From NCBI GenBank assembly GCA_023428645.1, contig JAEYXD010000216.1:1-18424 (forward strand): 18,424 nucleotides of DNA, in the 5' to 3' direction. The stretch comes from Pseudomonadota bacterium. Its GTDB lineage: Bacteria > Pseudomonadota > Gammaproteobacteria > Steroidobacterales > Steroidobacteraceae. This document shows positions 7,865-14,728 of this stretch, in pieces. Both the position numbers and the translations under genes were made by a program. The first letter of the stretch is position 1. The number at the start of each line of letters is the position of its first letter. The notes below the pieces were generated by a model, which saw nothing but the letters and a program-made list of their open reading frames with translations, had not been told where the DNA came from and did no database searches.

Positions 7865-9025
7865 CTACTGCAGCGCCTGGCCCAGGTCGTCGATCAAATC
7901 CTCGACGTCCTCCACGCCCACCGACAACCGGATCAGCGTGTCGTCGATGCCGAGCGCCTTGCGCTGCTCCGGCGGAATCGATGCGTGTGTCATCAGCCCG
8001 GGATGATCGACGAGACTCTCGACGCCGCCCAGGCTCTCCGCGATCGTGAAAATCCGGAGTCGCTCGAGGAACCGCTTCGCCTCATCGAGCCCGCCCTTCA
8101 CGAAGAACGTCACGATGCCGCTGAAGCCGTTGCGCATCTGACGCTTCGCGAGTTCATGCTGCGGATGGCTCGGCAGTCCCGGATACAGCACTCGCGCCAC
8201 GTTCGGCTGCTTCTCGAGCCACTGGGCAATCGCCAGCGCATTCTCGCTGGTCTGACGCATGCGCAGCTTCAACGTCTTCAGGCCGCGCAGCGCGAGGAAG
8301 CTGTCGAACGGCCCGCTGATGCCGCCGATCGCGTTCTGCAAGAACCCGATCCTGTCCGCAAGCTCCTCGGTCGCCGCGACGGCGACGCCGCCGACCATGT
8401 CGGAATGGCCGTTCAGATACTTCGTCGCCGAGTGCATGACGATGTCGGCACCGAGCTCGAGCGGCCGCTGCACCCACGGACTTGCGAACGTGTTGTCGAC
8501 GACCGTGAGAATGCCGCGCTTGCGCGCGGCTGCCGCGACCTGCGCGATGTCGACGAGGCGCAGCGTCGGATTCGTCGGTGTTTCGATCCAGATCAGTTTC
8601 GTCTCCGGACGCACGACCTGCGCCAACGTCGCGCATTCCGACAGGTCCGCATACGTCACCTCCAGGTTCGCGGTGCGTTTGCGCACGCGCTCGAACAGCC
8701 GGAACGTGCCGCCGTAGAGGTCGTTCATCGCGACGACGTGGCTGCCCGCGTCGAGCAATTCGAGCAGCGTGCTCGTCGCGGCCATGCCGGACGCGAACGC
8801 AAAGCCGCGCACGCCGCCTTCCAAATCGGCGATGCAGCGCTCCCACGCGCCGCGCGTCGGATTCTTCGTACGCGAATAGTCATAGCCCTTGTGCACGCCC
8901 GGGCTCGACTGCGCATACGTCGAGGTCGTGTAGATCGGCGGCATCACGGCGCCCGTCGACGGATCGGGAGACTGGCCCGCATGGATGCAGCGCGTGCCGA
9001 AGCGCAGGGATTTAGCGTCTTTCAT
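7865..9025 (-). CDS. Cystathionine gamma-lyase / gamma-synthase family PLP enzyme
   Basis: A Cys/Met-metabolism fold-type-I PLP enzyme. In 386 residues it shows GTRCIHAGQSPDPSTGAVMPP (11-30), the YDYSRTKNPTR motif (48-58), ASGMAA (78-83), ETPTNPTLR (148-156), DNTFASPW (177-184), the Schiff-base Lys202 in HSATKYLNGHSD, and SLGGVESL (331-338). Gamma-lyase, gamma-synthase and beta-lyase cannot be separated by these motifs. Because it follows a cystathionine beta-synthase gene on the same strand (65-bp gap), I infer cystathionine gamma-lyase: cystathionine to cysteine, 2-oxobutyrate and ammonia, completing reverse transsulfuration from homocysteine. The ATG (9023-9025) has no strong ribosome binding site. 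A TACAAT hexamer in the gap (minus strand, 9061-9066) could be an extra promoter, though its -35 is poor. The 3' end faces prfA. Confidence 0.9.
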   Translation of the reverse strand: MKDAKSLRFGTRCIHAGQSPDPSTGAVMPPIYTTSTYAQSSPGVHKGYDYSRTKNPTRGAWERCIADLEGGVRGFAFASGMAATSTLLELLDAGSHVVAMNDLYGGTFRLFERVRKRTANLEVTYADLSECATLAQVVRPETKLIWIETPTNPTLRLVDIAQVAAAARKRGILTVVDNTFASPWVQRPLELGADIVMHSATKYLNGHSDMVGGVAVAATEELADRIGFLQNAIGGISGPFDSFLALRGLKTLKLRMRQTSENALAIAQWLEKQPNVARVLYPGLPSHPQHELAKRQMRNGFSGIVTFFVKGGLDEAKRFLERLRIFTIAESLGGVESLVDHPGLMTHASIPPEQRKALGIDDTLIRLSVGVEDVEDLIDDLGQALQ

Positions 9026-9090
9026 GTGAGAGATGTCGTTGCGGAAGGGTTGCGAGGTCGATTGTACGGCTTGAGCTTGGCTTCAGCGCT

Positions 9091-10455
9091 TCAAGTCACT
9101 TGCCGGCGCAAATAATTGAGCACGTCCGAGCGCGTGACGAGGCCGAGGAATTTCTCGCCATCCATGACCGCGGCCGACGAGCGCACTTCCAGCATCGCGA
9201 CCAGGTTGTTGATCGAGGTGCTCTTGTCGACGCGCAGGAAGGCCGAGGTCATCGCCTTGCTCACCGGCTCGTTGAAGCGCTCGGGACGGCCGAATGCGAA
9301 ACGCAGGATGTCGTCCTCGGTGACCACGCCGATGAGCTGCTCGTTGTCCATCACCGGCAGCTGCGAAAAACCGGCGTTGCGCAGCCGGTTGTGCGCGGTC
9401 GTCAGCACGTCGTTCGGCCCCACCGTGATCGTGGCGCGCTCACCGTGCGGACGGCCGATCAGGTCGCGCAGATCGCCATGACGCTCGCGCTCGATGAAGC
9501 CCTGATCCTCCATCCAGAAATCGTTGAACAGCTTGGAGAGATACCGGGCGCCGGTGTCGGCCGCGAAAGTCACGACCCGCTTCGGCTCCTTCTGCTCGCG
9601 GCAATAGCGCAGCGCCGCCGCCAGCAACGTGCCCGTCGAAGAGCCCGCGAGCACCCCCTCCTTCTGCAGCAGCTCGCGCGCGACCATGAACGATTCGCCG
9701 TCGGCGATGCTGTACGCGCGCTTCGTCAGCGAGAAATCGCAAATCGCCGGAATGAAATCCTCACCGATGCCCTCGACGAGCCACCCGCCCTTCTGCGTCA
9801 TGCGGCCCGTCGCGATGTACTCCGCGAGAATCGAACCGCGCGGATCGGCGAGCACGAGCTCGACATGCGGCGCATGCTGCTTGAAGTACGCGGCGAGGCC
9901 CGCGATCGTGCCGCTGGAGCCGACGCCGACGACGATCGCATCGAGCCTCTGATCCATTTGCTCCCAGATCTCCGGCGCCGTCGTCAACTCGTGCGCCTTG
10001 GGATTGTCGGGATTCGCGAACTGATTGATGAAGTAGGCGCCGCGCTCCTTCGCGATGCGCGCCCCGAGATCCTGGTAATACTCCGGATGGCCCTTGCCCA
10101 CATCCGATCGCGTGAGCACGACTTCCGCGCCCATCGCGCGCAGATTGAAAATTTTCTCCTGGCTCATCTTGTCGGGCAGCACGAGGATCAAGCGATACCC
10201 TTTCTGCGCGGCGACGAGCGCGAGCCCCAGGCCGGTGTTGCCTGCCGTCGCCTCGACGATCGTGCCGCCAGGCCGCAACTCGCCGCGACGCTCGGCCTCC
10301 TCGATCATCGACTTGCCGATGCGATCCTTGATCGAACCGCCCGGATTCATCATTTCCAGCTTCAAGAACAACTCGCACGGCCCCGTATCCAGGCGCTGCA
10401 ATCGCAGCATCGGCGTATGTCCGATCATTTCGAGGGCATTGGAGTACACGTGCAT
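9091..10455 (-). CDS. Pyridoxal-phosphate cystathionine beta-synthase with C-terminal CBS-domain pair
   Basis: Condenses homocysteine with serine (or activated serine) to cystathionine. The 454 residues are a fold-type-II PLP core plus a regulatory Bateman module. The core shows NPGGSIKDRIG (37-47; Schiff-base Lys43), EATAGNTGLGLA (68-79), GVGSSGTIAG (177-186) and the phosphate-binding GSSTGT (271-276). Two CBS domains follow: about 336-390 (GFSQLPVMDNEQLIGVVTED) and 396-452 (AAVMDGEKFLGLVTRSD). It lacks the haem-binding N-terminal extension of animal enzymes, as is usual for bacterial homologues. The start ATG (10453-10455) has GGAG 8 nt upstream. A plain cysteine synthase is the alternative reading, but the CBS pair and the adjacent gamma-lyase family gene favour beta-synthase. 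The gene is divergent from prmC across a 111-bp gap. Confidence 0.92.
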   Translation of the reverse strand: MHVYSNALEMIGHTPMLRLQRLDTGPCELFLKLEMMNPGGSIKDRIGKSMIEEAERRGELRPGGTIVEATAGNTGLGLALVAAQKGYRLILVLPDKMSQEKIFNLRAMGAEVVLTRSDVGKGHPEYYQDLGARIAKERGAYFINQFANPDNPKAHELTTAPEIWEQMDQRLDAIVVGVGSSGTIAGLAAYFKQHAPHVELVLADPRGSILAEYIATGRMTQKGGWLVEGIGEDFIPAICDFSLTKRAYSIADGESFMVARELLQKEGVLAGSSTGTLLAAALRYCREQKEPKRVVTFAADTGARYLSKLFNDFWMEDQGFIERERHGDLRDLIGRPHGERATITVGPNDVLTTAHNRLRNAGFSQLPVMDNEQLIGVVTEDDILRFAFGRPERFNEPVSKAMTSAFLRVDKSTSINNLVAMLEVRSSAAVMDGEKFLGLVTRSDVLNYLRRQVT

Positions 10456-10520
10456 ATCGAGGCTCCAGTCGCGAGGGAAGCGATGTCGCGCACCGACGGA
10501 TCGGCTACGCTGTTCGTTGG

Positions 10521-10536
10521 AGCGCGTTATCGCGCT
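10521..10536. promoter_or_regulatory. Palindrome in the gap between the beta-synthase gene and prmC
   Basis: AGCGCG, TTAT, CGCGCT is a perfect 6-bp dyad in the 111-bp divergent gap, about 65 bp upstream of the beta-synthase start and 30 bp upstream of the prmC start. It could be an operator, but GC-rich short dyads also arise by chance here. Confidence 0.25.
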
Positions 10537-10566
10537 ACCGCGAATTCTAGAAGGTTGGCCCGACGA

Positions 10567-11457
10567 ATGCCCGCTACCGATTCAGGACAATCCGTTTCAG
10601 ATGCATTGCATACCGCGACGACGATGCTCTCGCGCAGCTCCGATTCCGCGCGCCTCGATGCCGAACTGCTGCTCGAGCATGTGACGGGATTGCCCCGCAC
10701 GCAGTTCCACGCCTTTCCCGAGCGACAGCTGCCCGCGCAAGCGGGCTGGTCGTTTCAACAACTCGTGAAGCGTCGCATGCAGGGCGAACCGATTGCGTAC
10801 ATTCGCGGGCATCAAGAGTTCTGGTCGCTGCTGTTCGAAGTCTCGCCCGCGGTGCTGATTCCCCGGCCCGAGACCGAGCTCGTCGTCGAGCGCGCGCTCC
10901 ACCATTTGGCCGTCTCGTCGGACGGCGAGCGCCGCGTGCTCGACCTCGGCACGGGCAGCGGAGCGATTGCACTCGCGATCGCCAGCGAGCGGCCGCACGT
11001 GCGCGTGACCGCGCTCGATGTGTCGCCAGAAGCGCTCGCGATCGCGACGCGTAACGCGGCGCGCCTGCAAACGGCGCACGTGCGTTTCTTGCAAAGCCAT
11101 TGGTATGCGGCGCTCAAGGACGAAGCCATGCGCTTCGATGTGATCGTGTCGAATCCGCCGTACATCGCCTCGGACGATCCTGACCTGAATCCGCTCGTGC
11201 GCCGCTACGAGCCGACGGGCGCATTGATTTCAGGCGCGTCCGGGTTAGATGCGATCCGCCACATCGTTGCCGGCGCACCGCAGTATCTCGCGCCCGGCGG
11301 CTGGCTGGTTCTCGAACACGGTTGGAAGCAATCGGCTTACGTTCGCGACCTGCTTGTGCGCGCCGGCTTCGCTCACGTACGCTCCCACGCCGATTTGGCG
11401 GGCCACGAGCGCGTGACCGAAGGCCAGATCATCCAAGCGCCACAGGAGTCCGCATGA
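10567..11457 (+). CDS. prmC: Peptide chain release factor N5-glutamine methyltransferase
   Basis: SAM-dependent enzyme that methylates the GGQ glutamine of RF1 and RF2 and so increases termination efficiency. The 296 residues comprise an N-terminal helical substrate-recognition domain, then EFWSLLFEVSPAVLIPRPET (84-103, typical of HemK/PrmC), the SAM motif LDLGTGSGAIALA (125-137), the acidic ALDVSPEAL, and the catalytic NPPY at 196-199 in VIVSNPPYIASDD. The frame stays open far upstream of the gene, antisense to the beta-synthase, so the start must be chosen. ATG 10567 gives the family-length N-terminus and has AGAAGG 12 nt upstream. The 3' end overlaps ppiB as ATGA. prmC normally follows prfA directly; here it is separated by two minus-strand sulfur genes. 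Confidence 0.95.
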   Translation: MPATDSGQSVSDALHTATTMLSRSSDSARLDAELLLEHVTGLPRTQFHAFPERQLPAQAGWSFQQLVKRRMQGEPIAYIRGHQEFWSLLFEVSPAVLIPRPETELVVERALHHLAVSSDGERRVLDLGTGSGAIALAIASERPHVRVTALDVSPEALAIATRNAARLQTAHVRFLQSHWYAALKDEAMRFDVIVSNPPYIASDDPDLNPLVRRYEPTGALISGASGLDAIRHIVAGAPQYLAPGGWLVLEHGWKQSAYVRDLLVRAGFAHVRSHADLAGHERVTEGQIIQAPQESA

Positions 11458-11945
11458 TCGAGTTCAAAACGTCGAAGGGTACGTTCACGGTGCAGCTGTT
11501 CGATAAGCAAGCGCCGATCACCTGCGAGAATTTCAAGAAGTATGTCGACGACGGCTACTTCGACGGCACGATCTTTCATCGCGTCATCCCCGGCTTCATG
11601 ATTCAAGGCGGCGGCATGGATGCGGACATGAAGACGAAGTCCGGCCAGCGCGAGCCAATCAAGAACGAAGCCGAGAACGGCCTGAAGAACAAGCGCGGCA
11701 CGCTCGCCATGGCGCGTACGAACGACATCAACAGCGCGACGTCGCAGTTCTTCATCAATCTGGTCGATAACGACTTCCTGAACAACAAACCTGGCAATTT
11801 CGGCTATGCGGTGTTCGGCCGAGTCGATTCGGGCATGGAAGTCGTCGACGCGATCGCCGGCGTGAAGACGGGCAATCGCGCGGGGCATCAAGACGTGCCG
11901 ACCGAGACGATCACCATCGAATCGGCGCGCAGCCTGGCGGAATGA
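11454..11945 (+). CDS. ppiB: Peptidyl-prolyl cis-trans isomerase B (cyclophilin type)
   Basis: Cytosolic cyclophilin that accelerates proline isomerisation during folding. The 163 residues have no signal peptide, matching PpiB rather than the periplasmic PpiA. Visible family blocks are KGTFTVQLFDKQAPITCENF (8-27), FHRVIPGFMIQGGG (41-54, with the catalytic Arg43), AMARTNDINSATSQFFINL (85-103) and YAVFGRVDSGMEVVDAI (118-134). The ATG (11454) is preceded by AGGAG at 5 nt and overlaps the prmC stop by four bases, implying translational coupling. The frame is open further upstream inside prmC, but the family N-terminus (MIEFKTSKGTF) fixes the start. The gene ends just before a strong terminator. 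Confidence 0.97.
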   Translation: MIEFKTSKGTFTVQLFDKQAPITCENFKKYVDDGYFDGTIFHRVIPGFMIQGGGMDADMKTKSGQREPIKNEAENGLKNKRGTLAMARTNDINSATSQFFINLVDNDFLNNKPGNFGYAVFGRVDSGMEVVDAIAGVKTGNRAGHQDVPTETITIESARSLAE

Positions 11946-11953
11946 CGCAAACG

Positions 11954-11980
11954 AAAAGGCCCGCTCGCAGCGGGCCTTTT
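11954..11980. terminator. Bidirectional intrinsic terminator (ppiB / outer-membrane protein)
   Basis: AAAAGGCCCGCT, loop CGC, AGCGGGCCTTTT: an 8-bp GC stem flanked by A4 and T4, so it reads as a terminator on both strands. It lies 9 nt after the ppiB stop and 24 nt beyond the stop of the convergent barrel gene. Confidence 0.92.
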
Positions 11981-12003
11981 CAGTGTCGAAGATCGAGCGA
12001 CGC

Positions 12004-12684
12004 TCAGCGGAACACGATCGCCACGGCCAGCGCAGCGATGCTCGCCTCGCCGGTACGGTCGTCGTCGCCGACATCCAAGAAGTAAGTGCCTTCGAGACGC
12101 AGCGAGTAGTCCGCATTGATGTTCCAGGACGCGCCGAAACCGCCGAAGAGCTCCTGCGTTCCCGCCTTCTGCTCGTGTGATTCCTGGGTGCCGTCGGCGA
12201 AGATGGCCTTCCGGCGGAAGCGCGTATCCGCGAAGTACAGACCACCGCGCCCGTAAATCTCGAAACGCTCGCCCAACGGGATCGTGCCGAGCACAGCAAG
12301 CGTGGGACCGGAGGTGAGGAAACGGCCGTGCACCGAAAACTGCTCGTTGCCCGCGCCGAAGTTCGAGGTCAGGTTCGCGACGTAGTTGGCCTTACCCAAG
12401 TCGACGTAGCCAAGCTCCGCGGACACCCAGCGATTGAACTGATAGCCGACTTGAACGCCCCAGATCGAATCCATGTCGTTCAGATCGGAGCGACCGGTGG
12501 GAGCGGTGCCGCCGAGGGTGTTCATCGTGTAATCCATGGCGAGCCGATTCAGGTCGCTGCGGCTGATATCCGTGCTGCCCTTGCCCCAGAACAGCCCGAA
12601 ATAGGGGTCCGCGCTGGCAACCGTGGGGCCCATTCCCAACGTCGCCGCCACGATGCCCATTGCCAGGGCTTGCTTTGCATTCAT
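12004..12684 (-). CDS. Outer-membrane beta-barrel protein (OmpA-barrel/OmpW-like)
   Basis: A 226-residue secreted protein. The signal peptide (MNAKQALAMGIVAATLGMGPT...) is cleaved at about ASA|D (after residue 25). Alternating amphipathic strands typical of an eight-stranded barrel follow: IWGVQVGYQFNRWVSAELGY (74-93), TLAVLGTIPLGERFEIYGRGGLYF, ELFGGFGASWNINADYSLRLEGTYF, and a terminal ALAVAIVFR strand. The GYQFNRWVSAELGYVDLG segment is the typical signature of this outer-membrane barrel family. There is no C-terminal OmpA peptidoglycan-binding domain. Substrate and role are not recognisable. The ATG (12682-12684) has GGAGA 7 nt upstream. The upstream gap holds AT-rich -10-like hexamers and an inverted repeat. 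It is convergent with ppiB across a shared terminator. Confidence 0.88.
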   Translation of the reverse strand: MNAKQALAMGIVAATLGMGPTVASADPYFGLFWGKGSTDISRSDLNRLAMDYTMNTLGGTAPTGRSDLNDMDSIWGVQVGYQFNRWVSAELGYVDLGKANYVANLTSNFGAGNEQFSVHGRFLTSGPTLAVLGTIPLGERFEIYGRGGLYFADTRFRRKAIFADGTQESHEQKAGTQELFGGFGASWNINADYSLRLEGTYFLDVGDDDRTGEASIAALAVAIVFR

Positions 12685-12731
12685 GCGAAAGTCTCCCGCG
12701 TTCCCATGTCACCCGTTCATTTATATATGCT

Positions 12732-12756
12732 CTGTATCCCTTTGAGTTTGATACAG
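12732..12756. promoter_or_regulatory. Inverted repeat upstream of the barrel gene, possible operator
   Basis: CTGTATC (12732-12738), 11 nt, GATACAG (12750-12756). On the minus strand it lies immediately upstream of a TATAAA/TATATA cluster (12720-12728), where the -35 of the barrel-gene promoter would be, and no consensus -35 is visible there. A repressor or activator site is plausible. Confidence 0.4.
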
Positions 12757-12842
12757 GCAACCGGGGCTGGATTGTAGCGAAACGCTCGCCGAACACTGAT
12801 AACTGCGTCACGCTGGCAGCATCCTCGCTACATAATTTGTCG

Positions 12843-13535
12843 ATGGCTACGCGCTCGCTCACAGCTCGATTCCTGCACTTTCTCCTCTGGCTCATCGCCG
12901 CGTGGATCGCGATCACGGTGCTGTGCGTCGGCCTGTTGCGATGGGTCGATCCGCCGACGAGTGCCTTCATGCTGATCGAGCGCATGAATCACGATGTTGA
13001 GATTCGGCATTCATGGGTCGCGTGGGATCGCATCGCGAGCCCCATGAAGGTTGCCGTCATCGCGGCCGAGGACCAGATGTTCCCCGATCACGCAGGCTTC
13101 GACTTCAAGTCGATCGACCGGGCGCTCGCCGAACGCGAGCGCGGCAGGATCCGTGGCGCGAGCACGATCAGCCAACAGGTCGCGAAGAATTTGTTTCTTT
13201 GGGGCGGACGCAGCTGGGTTCGCAAGGGGCTCGAAGCTTACTTCACGGTCTTGATCGAGCTCTTGTGGCCGAAACAAAGGATTCTGGAGGTGTACTTGAA
13301 CATCGCGGAGTTCGGCCACGGCGTCTTCGGCGTCGGAGCGGCGAGCGAGACGTACTTTCGCAAGCCGGCCGCGCGGCTCACGTCGAACGAAGCGGCGCTG
13401 CTGGCCGCGGTATTACCGAGCCCGAAGCGGCTGCGGGCGAATGCGCCGTCGAGCTATGTGCGCTCCCGCCAGCGGTGGATTCTCGGCCAGATGCGCGGCC
13501 TCGGCGGCACGTCGATACTGAGCAAATTCGACTGA
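12843..13535 (+). CDS. mtgA: Monofunctional biosynthetic peptidoglycan transglycosylase
   Basis: Inner-membrane GT51 glycosyltransferase that polymerises lipid II into glycan strands without a transpeptidase domain. The 230 residues have one N-terminal membrane segment (FLHFLLWLIAAWIAITVLCVG, about 10-30), then the GT51 motifs. VAVIAAEDQMFPDHAGFD (70-87) carries catalytic Glu76. RGASTISQQVAKNLFLW is at 104-120. RKGLEAYFTVLIEL (127-140) has the second catalytic Glu region. KQRILEVYLNIAEFGHGVFG spans 144-163. The start at ATG 12843 gives the normal length, although the frame is open upstream. No ribosome binding site is visible; CATAAT at 12831-12836 lies just ahead, so the transcript may be leaderless. 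It is convergent with the protease gene, 11 bp away. Confidence 0.96.
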   Translation: MATRSLTARFLHFLLWLIAAWIAITVLCVGLLRWVDPPTSAFMLIERMNHDVEIRHSWVAWDRIASPMKVAVIAAEDQMFPDHAGFDFKSIDRALAERERGRIRGASTISQQVAKNLFLWGGRSWVRKGLEAYFTVLIELLWPKQRILEVYLNIAEFGHGVFGVGAASETYFRKPAARLTSNEAALLAAVLPSPKRLRANAPSSYVRSRQRWILGQMRGLGGTSILSKFD

Positions 13536-13546
13536 GTGGCGCGGCG

Positions 13547-14056
13547 TCAGCGCGCAGCGGCCAGCGGCGCGTCGCACCCCGACAGCAGCAATGCCGGTGT
13601 CTCGAGATTCATCGCGAACGGGGCTACGCGCCGCAGCGCGCTGAGACCGAGGATGTCGCGCGATGCGCCCGGCATGACCGCAACCTCCACATCACGCAGC
13701 ACGCAGTGTTCGCCGAGCGCCAGCCGATCCACCCGATACACCCGCACCTTGAGCGCGTGACCGTTCGCCATGCTGCCAACGATGACGCGCTGAAACTCGG
13801 TGCCAGGGAGAGACTTCAACTGCGCGAACGTCGCGGGCGATAGCGAGACATAGCCGGAACCGGTGTCGACCAGGAAGTCGGCCCGCACGACGCCGCTCAG
13901 CGTCCCAGTCACGTAATAGTTGCCGGACGCCTGCTGTTGCATCGGCAGCGCGATTCCGAAGGGATCGGCCGCGCCCGCAGGCGTCACTGCGGCAAAGCTC
14001 GCAGCAAGTGCGCAGAGCGCCATGACGACCGGGCGGAGCGTAACGCGAACCTTCAT
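13547..14056 (-). CDS. Small secreted retropepsin-like aspartic protease
   Basis: A 169-residue protein with a signal peptide (MKVRVTLRPVVMALCALAAS..., cleavage near AGAA|D at about 30), then a single aspartyl-protease lobe. The active-site motif is FLVDTGSGYVSLSP (61-74; DTG at 64-66). The second conserved hydrophobic-hydrophobic-Gly element is RDILGLSALRR (133-143). One DTG in about 130 residues implies a homodimeric enzyme like the bacterial clan AA retropepsin-like proteins; substrate unknown. The loop element GALEHC/GEHCVLRDVEVAVMP (from about 115) is typical of that family. The frame is open 30 codons further upstream to an ATG at 14144-14146, but the signal peptide argues for ATG 14054-14056. 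The ribosome binding site is weak. It is convergent with mtgA. Confidence 0.8.
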   Translation of the reverse strand: MKVRVTLRPVVMALCALAASFAAVTPAGAADPFGIALPMQQQASGNYYVTGTLSGVVRADFLVDTGSGYVSLSPATFAQLKSLPGTEFQRVIVGSMANGHALKVRVYRVDRLALGEHCVLRDVEVAVMPGASRDILGLSALRRVAPFAMNLETPALLLSGCDAPLAAAR

Positions 14057-14265
14057 GAGCGAGCCGTTGCAGCTTCGATGCCAAGTCGTTTGCACGACGA
14101 ATCGCCCGGTCTTTGACCTCAAAACCGCATGAAAGCCGTGCAGCAATCAAATGTCACAAAACGGGGGTTGAGCGTGGCTAGGCTAGACCGCACTGTTTGA
14201 TGGCAGGCGGCCGGCGATCTGCACCATGTAAATGCGTCGGTCAGAGATAGAGCGAGGAGAGACGA

Positions 14266-14670
14266 ATGGTAAAGACGAGAAAACGCTTGATGTGCATCGG
14301 AGCGGCTGTGATCGCGATGACGGCCGGCAGCATGGCCCAGGCCGGCACCCATGTGCAGATGCTCGATGCCGATCGCGCCTTGGTTACCGACTTCAGCGGC
14401 AAGCCGCCGTTCCAGCGCAAAGTCGTGCAGGTCAAGGATCTCTCACCGACAGAGTTCGCGCGCTTCGAGGAACAGCGCACCGCGGCGACTGTCGACAGCA
14501 GCCAACCCGGCAAGCGCGTGCTGGTGACCGACTTCACCGGCAAGCCGCCATTCAATCGCAAGTGGGTGACGAAGGACAAACAGGCCGAGTTCGCCCGCTT
14601 CGAGGAGGAAAAGCCCTCCCGTGCGAAACGCCGTCCGGGGCCGCCCGCGGCGAGCTTCCCGAATCGCTGA
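14266..14670 (+). CDS. Small secreted protein with duplicated DF-GKPPF-RK motif, function unknown
   Basis: A 134-residue protein with a signal peptide (MVKTRKRLMCIGAAVIAMTA..., cleaved near AQA|G after residue 26). The mature part contains two copies of one unit. Copy one (about 37-69) has RALVTDFSGKPPFQRK, then a linker and EFARFEEQ. Copy two (about 84-115) has RVLVTDFTGKPPFNRK, then EFARFEEE. The copies are 47 residues apart, and copy two has a shorter inner linker. The C-terminus is basic and proline-rich (KRRPGPPAASFPNR). I do not recognise the family, and there are no cysteines in the mature part. The ATG has GAGGAG 6 nt upstream. It is divergent from the protease gene and convergent with the porin gene over a shared terminator, so it is probably monocistronic. 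Confidence 0.82.
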   Translation: MVKTRKRLMCIGAAVIAMTAGSMAQAGTHVQMLDADRALVTDFSGKPPFQRKVVQVKDLSPTEFARFEEQRTAATVDSSQPGKRVLVTDFTGKPPFNRKWVTKDKQAEFARFEEEKPSRAKRRPGPPAASFPNR

Positions 14671-14683
14671 TTCCACAGCGTCG

Positions 14684-14714
14684 AAAAAAGGCCCGGTGAG
14701 AACCGGGCCTTTTT
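14684..14714. terminator. Bidirectional intrinsic terminator (duplicated-motif gene / porin)
   Basis: A6, then GGCCCGGT, loop GAGA, ACCGGGCC, then T5. It is a perfect 8-bp stem with tracts suitable on both strands, 13 nt after the plus-strand gene stop and 14 nt beyond the convergent porin stop. Confidence 0.94.
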
Positions 14715-14728
14715 CGTTGTGTGCTCGC

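Noticed and set aside
9100..10566. A very long open plus-strand frame antisense to the cystathionine beta-synthase gene and in frame with prmC.
   Set aside because: It is a GC-rich shadow of a well-supported gene. Its residues are Arg/Ala/His-rich with no family features, and prmC has its own normal-length start at 10567.
12732..12756. LexA (SOS) box, because of the CTGT...ACAG ends.
   Set aside because: The gammaproteobacterial LexA box needs CTGT-N8-ACAG. Here the gap is 17 nt.
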